DNA of 56,424 nucleotides, from assembly GCF_030548205.1 (NCBI RefSeq), contig NZ_JAUORV010000022.1, positions 1 to 56,424 of the forward strand, given 5' to 3'. This DNA is from Aliiglaciecola sp. 3_MG-2023 (GTDB lineage Bacteria; Pseudomonadota; Gammaproteobacteria; Enterobacterales; Alteromonadaceae). The notes under the pieces are model-generated. The model saw only the letters and a list, made by a program, of their open reading frames with translations. It was not told the origin of the DNA and searched no databases. Shown here one piece after another: positions 38,230 through 47,905 of this stretch (position 1 is its first letter; each line of letters starts with the position of its first letter). Made by a program: the position numbers and the translations under genes.

Positions 38230-39144
38230 ATGACTAACTCTATTCCGTCAGTGACTCATTTGAAACAGCTTGAAGCTGAAAGTATTCATATTTTCAGAGA
38301 AGTTGCTGCAGAATTCGATAACCCTGTAATGCTCTATTCGGTAGGTAAGGACTCTTCAGTATTATTACACCTTGCCCGCAAAGCTTTTGCTCCCGGCAAA
38401 ATTCCTTTTCCTCTTTTACACGTTGATACCACGTGGAAATTTCACGAAATGATAGAGTTTCGTGACAAGATGGCCAAAAAGCACGATCTAGATTTGCTAG
38501 TACATATTAATCAAGAAGGGATTGATATGGGAGTGGGTCCATTTACCCATGGTAGTGCAAAGCATACCGATATAATGAAAACCGCTGGTTTAAAACAAGC
38601 TTTAAATAAATATAAGTTTGATGCCGCTTTCGGTGGTGCCCGTCGTGATGAAGAAAAATCGCGCGCCAAAGAAAGAGTATACTCTTTCCGTGATGATAAC
38701 CATCGTTGGGATCCTAAAAATCAGCGTCCTGAATTGTGGAATATTTATAATTCTCAAATTAATAAAGGTGAGAGCATTCGTGTATTTCCAATGTCGAACT
38801 GGACAGAATTAGATATTTGGCAATATATTTATCTAGAAAATATTGAAATCCCTTCACTGTACCTTGCGAAACCAAGACCTGTGGTTGAAAGAGATGGCGT
38901 ATTGTTTATGGTTGACGATGACCGTATGCCTTTAGAAGAAGGTGAAGTACCTGAAATGCGTTCTGTCAGATTCAGAACATTAGGGTGCTACCCATTAACG
39001 GGTGCAGTGGAATCAGAAGCTGACACGTTACCTGAAGTTATCCAAGAGATGTTGTTGACGAAAACGTCAGAACGTCAGGGAAGAGTGATTGATCACGACT
39101 CTTCCGGTTCAATGGAGAAGAAAAAGATGGAAGGATATTTTTAA
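38230..39144 (+). CDS. cysD: Sulfate adenylyltransferase subunit 2
   Basis: CysD is the catalytic ATP sulfurylase subunit that forms adenosine 5'-phosphosulfate, driven by GTP hydrolysis in CysN. The 304-residue protein has the PP-loop [13 protein letters not shown] and the conserved [16 protein letters not shown]. It opens the sulfate activation operon; its stop overlaps the cysC start. Its partner cysN is unusually placed three genes later. Confidence 0.97.
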   Translation: MTNSIPSVTHLKQLEAESIHIFREVAAEFDNPVMLYSVGKDSSVLLHLARKAFAPGKIPFPLLHVDTTWKFHEMIEFRDKMAKKHDLDLLVHINQEGIDMGVGPFTHGSAKHTDIMKTAGLKQALNKYKFDAAFGGARRDEEKSRAKERVYSFRDDNHRWDPKNQRPELWNIYNSQINKGESIRVFPMSNWTELDIWQYIYLENIEIPSLYLAKPRPVVERDGVLFMVDDDRMPLEEGEVPEMRSVRFRTLGCYPLTGAVESEADTLPEVIQEMLLTKTSERQGRVIDHDSSGSMEKKKMEGYF

Positions 39145-39740
39145 TGGCTACCAACATCGTATGGCATCAACATGAAGTAGACAAAAAACGCAGAGCCGAA
39201 GCAAAAGCACAAAAACCGTCAGTAATATGGCTTACGGGTTTGAGCGGCTCTGGAAAATCTACGATTGCTAATTTATTAGAAAAAAAATTAGCAGAAGCGA
39301 GTAAGCATACTTATTTACTTGATGGCGACAATGTACGCCATGGTTTATGTGGTGACTTAGGTTTTAGTGATTCAGATAGAGTAGAAAACATTCGTCGAAT
39401 CAGTGAAGTAGCTAAATTATTTGTCGACTCAGGGTTAATTGTATTAACGGCTTTCATTTCCCCATTTAAAGCAGATAGAGATTTTTGTCGCGGTTTATTG
39501 TCCGAAGGTGAATTTATCGAAGTCTTTGTGGATACCCCGATAGAAGTTTGCGAACAGCGAGATCCAAAGGGCCTTTATCAAAAAGCACGTCAAGGCGATA
39601 TTAAGGACTTCACTGGCATTGATTCGGCCTACGAAACGCCTGAAAATCCAGAAATCCACTTAACGTATTCAGGTCAAACCGCTGAAGAATCCGCGGAGTT
39701 ACTATTTAAGATGCTACAGGAAAAAGGATTTTTAGATTAA
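39144..39740 (+). CDS. cysC: Adenylylsulfate kinase
   Basis: CysC phosphorylates APS to PAPS. The 198-residue protein has the P-loop [21 protein letters not shown] and the [10 protein letters not shown] segment. Start and stop each overlap the neighbouring genes by one base, indicating tight translational coupling with cysD and cysQ. Confidence 0.97.
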   Translation: MATNIVWHQHEVDKKRRAEAKAQKPSVIWLTGLSGSGKSTIANLLEKKLAEASKHTYLLDGDNVRHGLCGDLGFSDSDRVENIRRISEVAKLFVDSGLIVLTAFISPFKADRDFCRGLLSEGEFIEVFVDTPIEVCEQRDPKGLYQKARQGDIKDFTGIDSAYETPENPEIHLTYSGQTAEESAELLFKMLQEKGFLD

Positions 39741-40525
39741 TGTTTGATCACGCTCTCGCAACGCAAGTAGCTGAAATAACCCATAAAGCAGGGGCAGCCA
39801 TACTTGAAATTTATAAAAAAGATTTCGCGATTTACGAAAAGTCTGATGAAAGCCCTTTGACCGAGGCGGATTTAGCCGCTCATCACATCATTGTTGATGG
39901 TCTTAAGGAAATTTCTGAACTCCCTATCTTATCTGAAGAATCTGCCAGTATCGACTGGAAAACGAGACAAACTTGGGATGACTATTGGTTAGTTGACCCT
40001 TTGGATGGGACAAAAGAATTCGTAAAGAAAAACGGTGAATTTACCGTTAACATTGCATTAATTAGTGCCGGAAAACCAATTTTAGGTGTTGTGTATGCGC
40101 CTGTCTTAAATTCGACCTACGTGGGTGTAGAAGGTTTAGGTGCTTATAAAATTGATGGCGGAGAAATTAACGATATCAAAGTTAGCCCTCATCAAGAAGG
40201 TGAAACATGGCAAGTCGTTGGTAGCCGCTCCCACCAAAGCCCTGAAATTACATCGTTACTTGAATCTTTACCAGGTGAGACTGAGTTAGTCGCTATGGGA
40301 AGTTCACTTAAACTGTGTTTGGTTGCTGAAGGCAAAGCGCATTTGTATCCTCGGTTAGGACCAACGTCTGAGTGGGATACTGGGGCAGCACAAGCTGTAG
40401 TTGAAGCTGCTGGCGGTAAAGTCACTGTGATTACTTCAGAGAACCCTTTGGATCCCGACGCTCCAGCGTTACGTTACAATCAAAAAGATTCTGTATTAAA
40501 CCCTTATTTTTTGGTGAGTTGCTAA
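39740..40525 (+). CDS. cysQ: 3'(2'),5'-bisphosphate nucleotidase
   Basis: CysQ hydrolyses PAP, the by-product of PAPS reduction, to AMP and so protects sulfate assimilation. The 261-residue inositol-monophosphatase-fold protein has the metal motif DPLDGTKEF, the ILSEESA Glu and WDTGAAQAVVEAAGG. It is placed between cysC and cysN, with a one-base overlap upstream and a 3-bp gap downstream. Confidence 0.96.
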   Translation: MFDHALATQVAEITHKAGAAILEIYKKDFAIYEKSDESPLTEADLAAHHIIVDGLKEISELPILSEESASIDWKTRQTWDDYWLVDPLDGTKEFVKKNGEFTVNIALISAGKPILGVVYAPVLNSTYVGVEGLGAYKIDGGEINDIKVSPHQEGETWQVVGSRSHQSPEITSLLESLPGETELVAMGSSLKLCLVAEGKAHLYPRLGPTSEWDTGAAQAVVEAAGGKVTVITSENPLDPDAPALRYNQKDSVLNPYFLVSC

Positions 40526-40528
40526 AAT

Positions 40529-41938
40529 ATGAATAGCGAAAACACATTATTACAACAAGATATATTGTCATACTTAGATCAACATGAGAAAAAAGATCTT
40601 CTTCGATTTTTAACCTGTGGTAGCGTTGATGACGGTAAGAGTACACTTATCGGACGTTTACTACACGACTCAAAAATGATCTATGAAGATCAGCTTGCCG
40701 CAATCACCAAAGATAGCAAAAAAGTTGGAACAACTGGTGAAAAAGTCGACCTAGCGCTACTAGTTGACGGACTGCAATCTGAGCGTGAGCAAGGTATAAC
40801 AATAGATGTAGCCTATCGCTATTTTTCTACTGACAAGCGCAAATTCATTATTGCTGACACCCCAGGACACGAACAATATACTCGTAACATGGTAACAGGT
40901 GCATCTACCTGCCAAATGGCGATTATTTTAGTGGATGCTCGCGCTGGCGTGAAAACCCAAACTCGTCGTCATTCGTTTTTGGTTTCTTTGTTGGGTATAA
41001 AACACGTTATCGTGGCTATCAACAAAATGGATTTGATGGATTACAGTCAAACTGTTTTTGAAGAGATTAAACAAGACTATTTAGAATTTTCAAAACAACT
41101 CGATATCCCTGATATTAGTTTTATCCCACTATCGGCTCTAGATGGCGATAACGTGGTCAATAAGAGTGAGCATACGCCTTGGTATACTGGCGATACTTTG
41201 ATGACAGCATTGGAAAATATAGAAATTGATAAAGATTTAAATTTAGATGATTTCCGATTCCCAGTGCAATATGTTAACCGCCCTCACCTCAACTTCCGAG
41301 GCTTTGCCGGTACTGTTGTTTCTGGTCAAATTGCAGTTGGCGATAAGGTAACCACTCTACCTTCTGGTAAACAATCAACCGTAAAATCAATTGTTAACTT
41401 TGAAGGTGAGCAAGAGCTTGCTCACGCTCCACTTACAACTACCCTAACCTTAGAAGATGAAATAGACATTTCTCGTGGTGATATGATTGTGAAGTCGGAT
41501 AATCTGCCTTTACATGGGAACACATTTAAAACCCATTTGGTTTGGATGGATGAAGAAGCACTTATTCCTAATAAGCAATATGGTTTCAAATTCGCAACCA
41601 AATTTGTACCTGGGTCGGTTACGAATATCAATTATTTAATTGATGTGAATACCATGGAAAAGAAAGATGCTGTGCATTTGAACCTAAATGAAATTGCCGT
41701 TGCTAATATCAAGCTTACGCAAATAGTAGCCTGTGACCCTTACACGGAAAATCGTGCTACCGGTGCGTTCATTATTATCGACAGAGTAACAAATGGAACT
41801 GTGGGTGCGGGCATGATAATCGAACAAACCCAGGCAACGACTGCCACTAATCAATTTTCAGAGTTTGAAATTGAGTTTAATACCTTGGTTAGAAAACATT
41901 TTCCTCACTGGAATGCCACTGATATAACTAAATTATAA
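40529..41938 (+). CDS. cysN: Sulfate adenylyltransferase subunit 1 (GTPase)
   Basis: CysN is the EF-Tu-like GTPase that drives APS formation by CysD. The 469-residue protein has G1 [18 protein letters not shown]3 DTPGHEQY and G4 NKMD, followed by two beta-barrel domains. It has no fused kinase domain, as expected since cysC is separate. It lies after cysQ rather than next to cysD. Confidence 0.97.
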   Translation: MNSENTLLQQDILSYLDQHEKKDLLRFLTCGSVDDGKSTLIGRLLHDSKMIYEDQLAAITKDSKKVGTTGEKVDLALLVDGLQSEREQGITIDVAYRYFSTDKRKFIIADTPGHEQYTRNMVTGASTCQMAIILVDARAGVKTQTRRHSFLVSLLGIKHVIVAINKMDLMDYSQTVFEEIKQDYLEFSKQLDIPDISFIPLSALDGDNVVNKSEHTPWYTGDTLMTALENIEIDKDLNLDDFRFPVQYVNRPHLNFRGFAGTVVSGQIAVGDKVTTLPSGKQSTVKSIVNFEGEQELAHAPLTTTLTLEDEIDISRGDMIVKSDNLPLHGNTFKTHLVWMDEEALIPNKQYGFKFATKFVPGSVTNINYLIDVNTMEKKDAVHLNLNEIAVANIKLTQIVACDPYTENRATGAFIIIDRVTNGTVGAGMIIEQTQATTATNQFSEFEIEFNTLVRKHFPHWNATDITKL

Positions 41939-41956
41939 TTAGTTATACTTCCAACT

Positions 41957-43684
41957 GTGGATATTAATCAAGTTGCTGTTGTAGCGATTTTTTTCGCGAC
42001 CATTGCGGCGCTTATCTTTACTGATAAGCGCCCTTCTTCTGTGTTTGCTGGTTCAACATTAGCGCTTATGTTGAGCGGCCAAATCACCTTCTCAGAAGTA
42101 GCACATAACCTTACCAACGAAGGTTTACTCACCCTTATTATACTATTACTGGTGAGTACCGCCGTTGATAAGACATCCATGATTAAAAATCTAGGAAGAA
42201 AATTAATCACAGCTAGTTTTAAGGCCAGTTATTGGCGATTATTCGGACTCACTTTTGCCTCATCTGCGTTACTCAACAACACTGCTGTCGTTGCTAGTAT
42301 GATTGCGCCTATTAGTCAAAACCAGCATCACCCCGCCTCAAAATTATTGATTCCTCTGTCTTACTCCGCAATTTTAGGGGGGACAGTCACTCTTATCGGT
42401 ACATCGACAAACCTGATTGTGGATAGTTTCCTTATTGAGCAAGGACATCCTGGATTCCAGTTCTGGGACTTCACCTTTTACGGTTTGATTGCGGGTTTAA
42501 GTTGTGGCTTATTAATGTTCGTATTAACGCCACTGTTGCCGAATATTGAGACGCGAAAAGGGAGCTTTCAATATTATTTTATTGAAGCTGAAGTGATTGC
42601 AGAATCAGAATTAATTGGCAAAACCGTAGAGCAGAATCATCTCCGAAACTTGCCTGAATTATTTTTAGTTGAAATTATTCGTGATGGCCAATTAATAAGT
42701 CCAGTAGCCCCTGACTTGATGATTTTAGAAAACGATAAATTAATTTTTTCCGGAAACATTAAGAACGTGGACAGCCTTTCACATATAAAAGGTTTAGTAT
42801 TATTTGCAGAAACCGATGGCTTATTGCGAGATAATTTGACAGAAGTTATCATCTCAAATCGTGCACAAATTTTAGGTAAAACCCTTAAGGCTGTAGGGTT
42901 TAGAGCTTTATTTGATGCCGCTGTCGTTGCAATAAGAAGAGATGGTGAGCAACTATCTGGTAAGTTAGGAGAAATTAAGTTACAAGCAGGTGATTTTTTG
43001 CTCCTTGCAACCGGTCAAGACTTTGTAAACAGGCACAACTTAAGTAAAAACTTTTTTATCATTTCTGAGCAAAAAATTTCTACTCGACTAAATAAACTTC
43101 AAGAATATCTCACTATCGGAGGCTTCTTACTCACCATATTATTAGCCGCGACTTCGGTCTTAAGTTTGTCATCAGGCTTATTATTTTTCATGGCCGCTTT
43201 AGTTATTGCAGGAGTAATAAACAATTCAGAATTAAAACGGAACATTCCAATAAACTTAGTGATCGTTATTGTTGGAGCTTTAAGCTTAGCTACAGCATTA
43301 TCGTCTTCTGGTGTGATTGAACTACTAACGGGATCATTAACTCCCTTTATAAATAATGGCAGTCCTTTTTTAGCATTGCTGATTGTTTACGGTTTAACCT
43401 TACTGTTAACAGAATTAGTCACCAATAATGCAGCTGCAGCCTTAATGTTTCCTTTTGCATACGGTGTGGTTGAAGCCCTGAGTGTTCCATTAATGCCATT
43501 TGCCTTAGCGGTAGCTTTCGCCGCCAGTGCTAGCTTTTTATCTCCTTATGGATACCAAACCAATTTATTAGCCTTCAATGCTGCAAATTATAAATTTAAA
43601 CACTTCATCAACTTTGGCTGGCCGGTATCATTACTCTACTCAAGTATTGTTTTACTGCTGTTAAAATACTCTTACGGGTTATAA
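41957..43684 (+). CDS. SLC13-family permease with TrkA-C domains, probable sulfate importer
   Basis: This 575-residue membrane protein has about 11-12 helices in two halves separated by two TrkA-C (RCK_C) domains (roughly residues 205-380). This is the layout of SAC1-like sulfate transporters of the DASS/SLC13 family. Typical family features include SSALLNNTAVVASMIAPI and LTELVTNNAAAALMFP. It follows cysN by 18 bp, so sulfate is the likely substrate. The start is a GTG at 41957 with no clear ribosome-binding site. Confidence 0.88.
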   Translation: MDINQVAVVAIFFATIAALIFTDKRPSSVFAGSTLALMLSGQITFSEVAHNLTNEGLLTLIILLLVSTAVDKTSMIKNLGRKLITASFKASYWRLFGLTFASSALLNNTAVVASMIAPISQNQHHPASKLLIPLSYSAILGGTVTLIGTSTNLIVDSFLIEQGHPGFQFWDFTFYGLIAGLSCGLLMFVLTPLLPNIETRKGSFQYYFIEAEVIAESELIGKTVEQNHLRNLPELFLVEIIRDGQLISPVAPDLMILENDKLIFSGNIKNVDSLSHIKGLVLFAETDGLLRDNLTEVIISNRAQILGKTLKAVGFRALFDAAVVAIRRDGEQLSGKLGEIKLQAGDFLLLATGQDFVNRHNLSKNFFIISEQKISTRLNKLQEYLTIGGFLLTILLAATSVLSLSSGLLFFMAALVIAGVINNSELKRNIPINLVIVIVGALSLATALSSSGVIELLTGSLTPFINNGSPFLALLIVYGLTLLLTELVTNNAAAALMFPFAYGVVEALSVPLMPFALAVAFAASASFLSPYGYQTNLLAFNAANYKFKHFINFGWPVSLLYSSIVLLLLKYSYGL

Positions 43685-43733
43685 CACTATTTTCTTGATT
43701 TCGACTTAGCGCAAAAGCCTAACTAAATAGGTG

Positions 43734-43785
43734 TTAATATGGACACTGTTAATATGGACACCCATAGATATTAATATAGACACCC
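43734..43785 (+). repeat. Three TTAATATGGACACCC repeats upstream of the transposase
   Basis: TTAATATGGACACTG at 43734, TTAATATGGACACCC at 43749 and TTAATATAGACACCC at 43771 form a degenerate direct array. An inverted GTGTCC follows at 43798. The GACACCCA core matches the array at 25154-25230. The frame running from 43731 to 43946 reads repeats and spacer and is not a gene. Confidence 0.75.
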
Positions 43786-43970
43786 ACCGACATTGCAGTG
43801 TCCCCATCACTATCGCGTTTTTTAACCTTGACAGTCACCTTTATATTCTTGGCTTCCTCCTCAATATTACAATCAATACTCAAACTAGACCTATAATCCA
43901 TTTAAACTATACTAATGCCTTCAAGTTTAAGACTAAGCTAAAGTGACCTATATTGAAAATGGAGCGAAGA

Positions 43971-44933
43971 ATGGCTTTAGCTCGAAAGCACCAGGTCAGC
44001 TTGGTTGATACGTCATATTATCATTGTGTTTCTCGGTGTGTACGTCGAGCCTACTTATGTGGTAGGGATGCTTACAGCGGCAAAAATTATGAACATCGTC
44101 GTCGATGGGTTGAGGATAGATTATTACTACTAGCTCATGTTTTTTGCATTGATATTTGCGCTTATGCTGTTATGAGCAACCATATTCATGTGGTTTTACA
44201 CGTAAATAAAAGCAAAGCGCTTAGTTTGTCTGATAGAGAGGTAGTAGAAAACTGGCACAAAATACACAAGCCTACCCATTTAGCGCAACAGTCGCTTCAA
44301 ACTAACCCTCCGAAGTTAAATGAAGTGCAGTTACAAACCTTAAAACAAACAATTTCAATATATCGTCAACGCCTTTTTGATATAAGCTGGTTTATGCGTG
44401 AGCTTAATGAACCCATAGCGAGACGAGCAAATCGAGAGGATCAATGCACCGGACACTTCTGGGAAGGCAGATTTAAATCTCAGGCATTATTAGATGAAAA
44501 AGCTTTAGCAGCTTGTATGGTTTATGTCGATTTGAATCCAATTAGAGCGAGTACAGCAACGACTCTAGAAATGTCACACCACACCAGCATTAAGCGACGC
44601 TTGAAGGCCTTTGAAAAAGGTAAACAACCTCCAGATTTGATGCCTTTTTTAGCAACTAACAAAAAGTGGTGTCTACCATTTTGCCTTTCTGACTACGTTA
44701 GCTTAGTGAAAACAACTGCCGAAATCCCCACTCTATCACAAAGTGATTTTCCGATAAAAAATCAACCCAATATTCTAACGAAACTGCAATTGGTTGGATC
44801 GACTTGGTACGCGGAAAGTCTTCATTTCGAATCTATTTATAATGTTGCTGCTGGCAGTTATAAAAATCGGCAACAATTCAAAAAGCACACAAACAGGAAA
44901 CGTATGGTAAGTGTTGATGAGCAATACTATTGA
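43971..44933 (+). CDS. REP-associated tyrosine transposase (IS200-like, RAYT)
   Basis: This 320-residue protein is a Y1/HUH transposase of the COG1943 type linked with REP elements. Visible features are the HUH motif in [28 protein letters not shown] and YVDLNPIRAS; the nucleophile Tyr is probably in the helix region around YRQRLFDISWFM or YVDLNP. I start at the ATG at 43971 with GGAG 6 bp upstream; in-frame TTG and ATG codons at 43953 and 43959 are less likely. The truncated copy at 86-342 starts at the same residue. RAYTs mobilise or spread REP sequences in known cases; no flanking ISs or target-site duplications are visible, so it looks domesticated. Confidence 0.9.
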   Translation: MALARKHQVSLVDTSYYHCVSRCVRRAYLCGRDAYSGKNYEHRRRWVEDRLLLLAHVFCIDICAYAVMSNHIHVVLHVNKSKALSLSDREVVENWHKIHKPTHLAQQSLQTNPPKLNEVQLQTLKQTISIYRQRLFDISWFMRELNEPIARRANREDQCTGHFWEGRFKSQALLDEKALAACMVYVDLNPIRASTATTLEMSHHTSIKRRLKAFEKGKQPPDLMPFLATNKKWCLPFCLSDYVSLVKTTAEIPTLSQSDFPIKNQPNILTKLQLVGSTWYAESLHFESIYNVAAGSYKNRQQFKKHTNRKRMVSVDEQYY

Positions 44934-44996
44934 ATAAAAACAGATTAAAATAGATCCCTTCAATACGAAATTCGAATGCTAATGTTATAGAGAAAG

Positions 44997-46190
44997 TTAT
45001 CTAAACAGCACTTTTTCTTTATTAAACCAATTTACACAAAATGCCAACAAACCAACGGCAATTAATGCTGTTGAACCAAAAATAGCAATTAGCTGAAAAT
45101 AGTCCATTGTGCCTTTAATCAACTCTTTGATAGCCAAAGCAACATTAGTCAAAGGAACCCATGCCCATGCTCCTTTTAACTCAACTCCTGGTGCCATCGC
45201 TAAAAAAATTGGTATAAAGAGCAACATCATCAGGGTTCCCATATAGCTTTGTGCTTCTTTATAGCTCTTCGCGTAAATGGACAAGCTCAATAATATAGAA
45301 GCAAAAATAGCCACAACAGGTACAAGCATTAAAAACATCAGAATAAAGTCGACAGCCCCTATAGAGGACATAAAGGTCACCACGAACTGAATCGCCAAAC
45401 CTTGGCTAAGTATGACGCCCCATAACGCCATGCTAGATACTGTTATAAGGGCTGAAGTTAAACCAGCAAATGCAATGGTTAAAAACTTACCGAGTACTAT
45501 TTTATAACGCTCAATTGGTGAAATTAATAATGTCTCTAAAGTTCCCCTTTCTTTCTCTCCAGCACCTAAATCTGCGGCGGGGAACATTGCACCTTGCAGA
45601 CACAATATAAAAATAAAATAAGGAATGAGTCCGCCAATTTTTTCGCCCCAATTTTCTCTAGTATTGGCAGTGTTAATTTTCTCTAAAATAATTGGTTTCA
45701 AAACTGCAACACTTTGTTTTTCTGATAGATTTAACTTCTTAAACGCTATTTCTCTTAACTTTTTAACCTGTTCATCGACTATTTCGTTTACTCGATAAAA
45801 AACCCTATTAAGACCAGAATCATTTAGATGGAGTTTTAATAGTGCCTGTCCAGTTTGTAAAATATCATTTGAATAATTTGCGGGGATTTCCAAAACAAAA
45901 TCAACGGTATTGTCTTGAATTAGTTTTTTATAATCTGCTTTTGGGTCAATTTCAATTCGATTAAACCCTTTTAACTGCAACAATTTCGTGTCAATTTCAG
46001 GGGCGTATTCAGCTCCTATTAAAGCGTAATTCAACACTTTATTTTGCGCTTCAGTAGCAGCATTTTGAGCGAAATATATGGCTATACCAGCAAAAGCAGG
46101 CATAACGAGTATAGGGACTGCAATCATAAAAAATAACGTTTTTTTATCTCTAACTAATTCTTTTAATTCTTTTAACAATACCAACCACAT
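44997..46190 (-). CDS. ABC-2 type exporter permease (NatB-like)
   Basis: This 397-residue protein has one N-terminal helix (about 20-40), a large extracytoplasmic domain (about 45-170) and a cluster of five or six helices to the C-terminus, with the GAGEKERGTLETLLISPI element of NatB/ABC-2 permeases. NatAB exports sodium in Bacillus; the substrate here is unknown. Its start overlaps the ATPase gene stop by one base. Confidence 0.9.
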   Translation of the reverse strand: MWLVLLKELKELVRDKKTLFFMIAVPILVMPAFAGIAIYFAQNAATEAQNKVLNYALIGAEYAPEIDTKLLQLKGFNRIEIDPKADYKKLIQDNTVDFVLEIPANYSNDILQTGQALLKLHLNDSGLNRVFYRVNEIVDEQVKKLREIAFKKLNLSEKQSVAVLKPIILEKINTANTRENWGEKIGGLIPYFIFILCLQGAMFPAADLGAGEKERGTLETLLISPIERYKIVLGKFLTIAFAGLTSALITVSSMALWGVILSQGLAIQFVVTFMSSIGAVDFILMFLMLVPVVAIFASILLSLSIYAKSYKEAQSYMGTLMMLLFIPIFLAMAPGVELKGAWAWVPLTNVALAIKELIKGTMDYFQLIAIFGSTALIAVGLLAFCVNWFNKEKVLFR

Positions 46191-46975
46191 TACTGCTCTC
46201 CTTGTTGAATAGTGGCTAAGAATGCCGCATGCAAATTTTGGTTCTGTGCCTGTCCTCTAAACTCATCGACGCTGCCATCGAATTGACTAACCCCATTATC
46301 AATTACTGTAACTCTGTCACATAGCTCTTCCACTTCGCCTAGATGGTGAGTTGAAAAAATGACCGGAATACCTTTATTTTTCAAACCTCGAATAAAATCT
46401 AGCACGGTTTGGGTTGCCATAATGTCTAACCCCGTAGTAGGTTCATCCAAAATAACAACTTCTGGATTATGAATAACCGCTCTAGCAATCGAAGTTTTTT
46501 GTTTCATTCCTGTAGAAAAGTTTTCACTTCTGCGATCTAAAAATGTCTCCATTTCTAACAAGGCCGACAACTCCTCGATGCGGTTTTCTATTTGTAATTT
46601 ATTCATTCCATGAAGCTGACCAAAGTACTCAATATTTTCACGCCCCGTTAAACGACCATACAGCCCTGTTGTACCAGATAAAAATCCAATTTTCTGACGG
46701 GCGATTAAAGGGTCTTCCAACACATTAACTTCATTGATATAAACACTACCGTGATTTGGTTGTAAGGCAGTTGACAACATCCTCAATGTAGTTGTTTTAC
46801 CCGCACCGTTAGGACCAAGTAAACCTAGTACCTGGCCTTTTTCTACTGTAAAAGTAACGTCTAAAACTGAATGGAAATATCGACCTTTAAGACGGGGATC
46901 TTTCTTTTCTTGTTCACTAAGTTTTTTAGGATTCTCAACCACGAATTTCTTAGCTAAATTCTTAATTTCTATCAT
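46190..46975 (-). CDS. ABC transporter ATPase (NatA-like)
   Basis: This 261-residue ATPase has Walker A LLGPNGAGKTTTLRML, the signature FSTGMKQKTSIARA, Walker B VVILDEPTTGLD and the switch His in FSTHHLGEVEEL. It carries an insert, KDPRLKGRYFHSV, near the start that is common in NatA relatives. AGGGA precedes the ATG. It energises the permease encoded next to it. Confidence 0.93.
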   Translation of the reverse strand: MIEIKNLAKKFVVENPKKLSEQEKKDPRLKGRYFHSVLDVTFTVEKGQVLGLLGPNGAGKTTTLRMLSTALQPNHGSVYINEVNVLEDPLIARQKIGFLSGTTGLYGRLTGRENIEYFGQLHGMNKLQIENRIEELSALLEMETFLDRRSENFSTGMKQKTSIARAVIHNPEVVILDEPTTGLDIMATQTVLDFIRGLKNKGIPVIFSTHHLGEVEELCDRVTVIDNGVSQFDGSVDEFRGQAQNQNLHAAFLATIQQGEQ

Positions 46976-47187
46976 TACTTTTCCCTGATTACACCTAAAC
47001 TGGCTAACCTCAATCGATCAAAAACAACTGCATTTTTTGCTATTTTAGACACACTTATTCAATAGTGTATAACTTATTGGATTTATTACATATAATTGAG
47101 GACATCCTAGCTTGATTTTTTATGGCCTACATCATTCACCTTAAATTTATTGAGCTTTAAAACTTAACCCAACTTGAGCACTTTGTT

Positions 47188-47892
47188 ATGCAACCGAATA
47201 ATGCTTTGCAAGCATCTCTACAAATATTCACAAAACCAAATGGTGTATTTGAAGCGGTAAACAATAATGACAACTGGTCATGGATACCGTTTTTATTGGT
47301 TATGAGCTTTGTTTTACTGCCACTATATTTGTACTACAACTTTGTCGATTTCGAGTGGTATCGCAATTTTATCGTTGACAGTACAGCGGGTAACCTTAGT
47401 CCAGCCGAACAAAATAATATTAGAGCGCAAATCAGACCAGGATATCTAGTCACTGGCATACTTATAGTTGCTTTTTTATTCCAAGTAATCGTTAATGTGA
47501 TTCTTGCCGCATATCTCAATTTAGTAGCCAAAACGGATGAAGACTGCGTCAATGGATTTACTGATTGGTACGGTTTTACATGGTGGATTTCGCTCCCCGC
47601 AGTCATTGGATTTATCGCTGCGATACTTGTGCTTGCATTAGCTGAAAGCAATCAAATGCCAATCAGTGACTTACACCCTTTAGCCCTATCATATTGGTTA
47701 GGCTTGAGCGAGGATTCAAAATGGTTTGGTTTAGCTAATTTGATTAAGCCAGAATTATTCTTTAGTGTTTACCTGATGGCAGTAGGCTTAAGCCATTGGA
47801 CTAAATTCAAAAAAGTTAAAATATACACAGTGGCGATTGCACCATTTGCAATAATTATCTTACTTTGGTTTTTACTAATTATGATGAAATAA
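47188..47892 (+). CDS. YIP1-family membrane protein
   Basis: This 234-residue protein has five predicted membrane helices (around 30-50, 90-112, 130-152, 185-200 and 210-232) and resembles bacterial Yip1-domain proteins: IFTKPNGVFEAV at the start and GFTWWISLPAVIGF in the middle. The function is unknown. It is divergent from the NatAB-like genes, which leaves 212 bp for both promoters, and convergent with the DUF3025 gene. Confidence 0.75.
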   Translation: MQPNNALQASLQIFTKPNGVFEAVNNNDNWSWIPFLLVMSFVLLPLYLYYNFVDFEWYRNFIVDSTAGNLSPAEQNNIRAQIRPGYLVTGILIVAFLFQVIVNVILAAYLNLVAKTDEDCVNGFTDWYGFTWWISLPAVIGFIAAILVLALAESNQMPISDLHPLALSYWLGLSEDSKWFGLANLIKPELFFSVYLMAVGLSHWTKFKKVKIYTVAIAPFAIIILLWFLLIMMK

Positions 47893-47905
47893 TTGCCGCA
47901 AAAAT

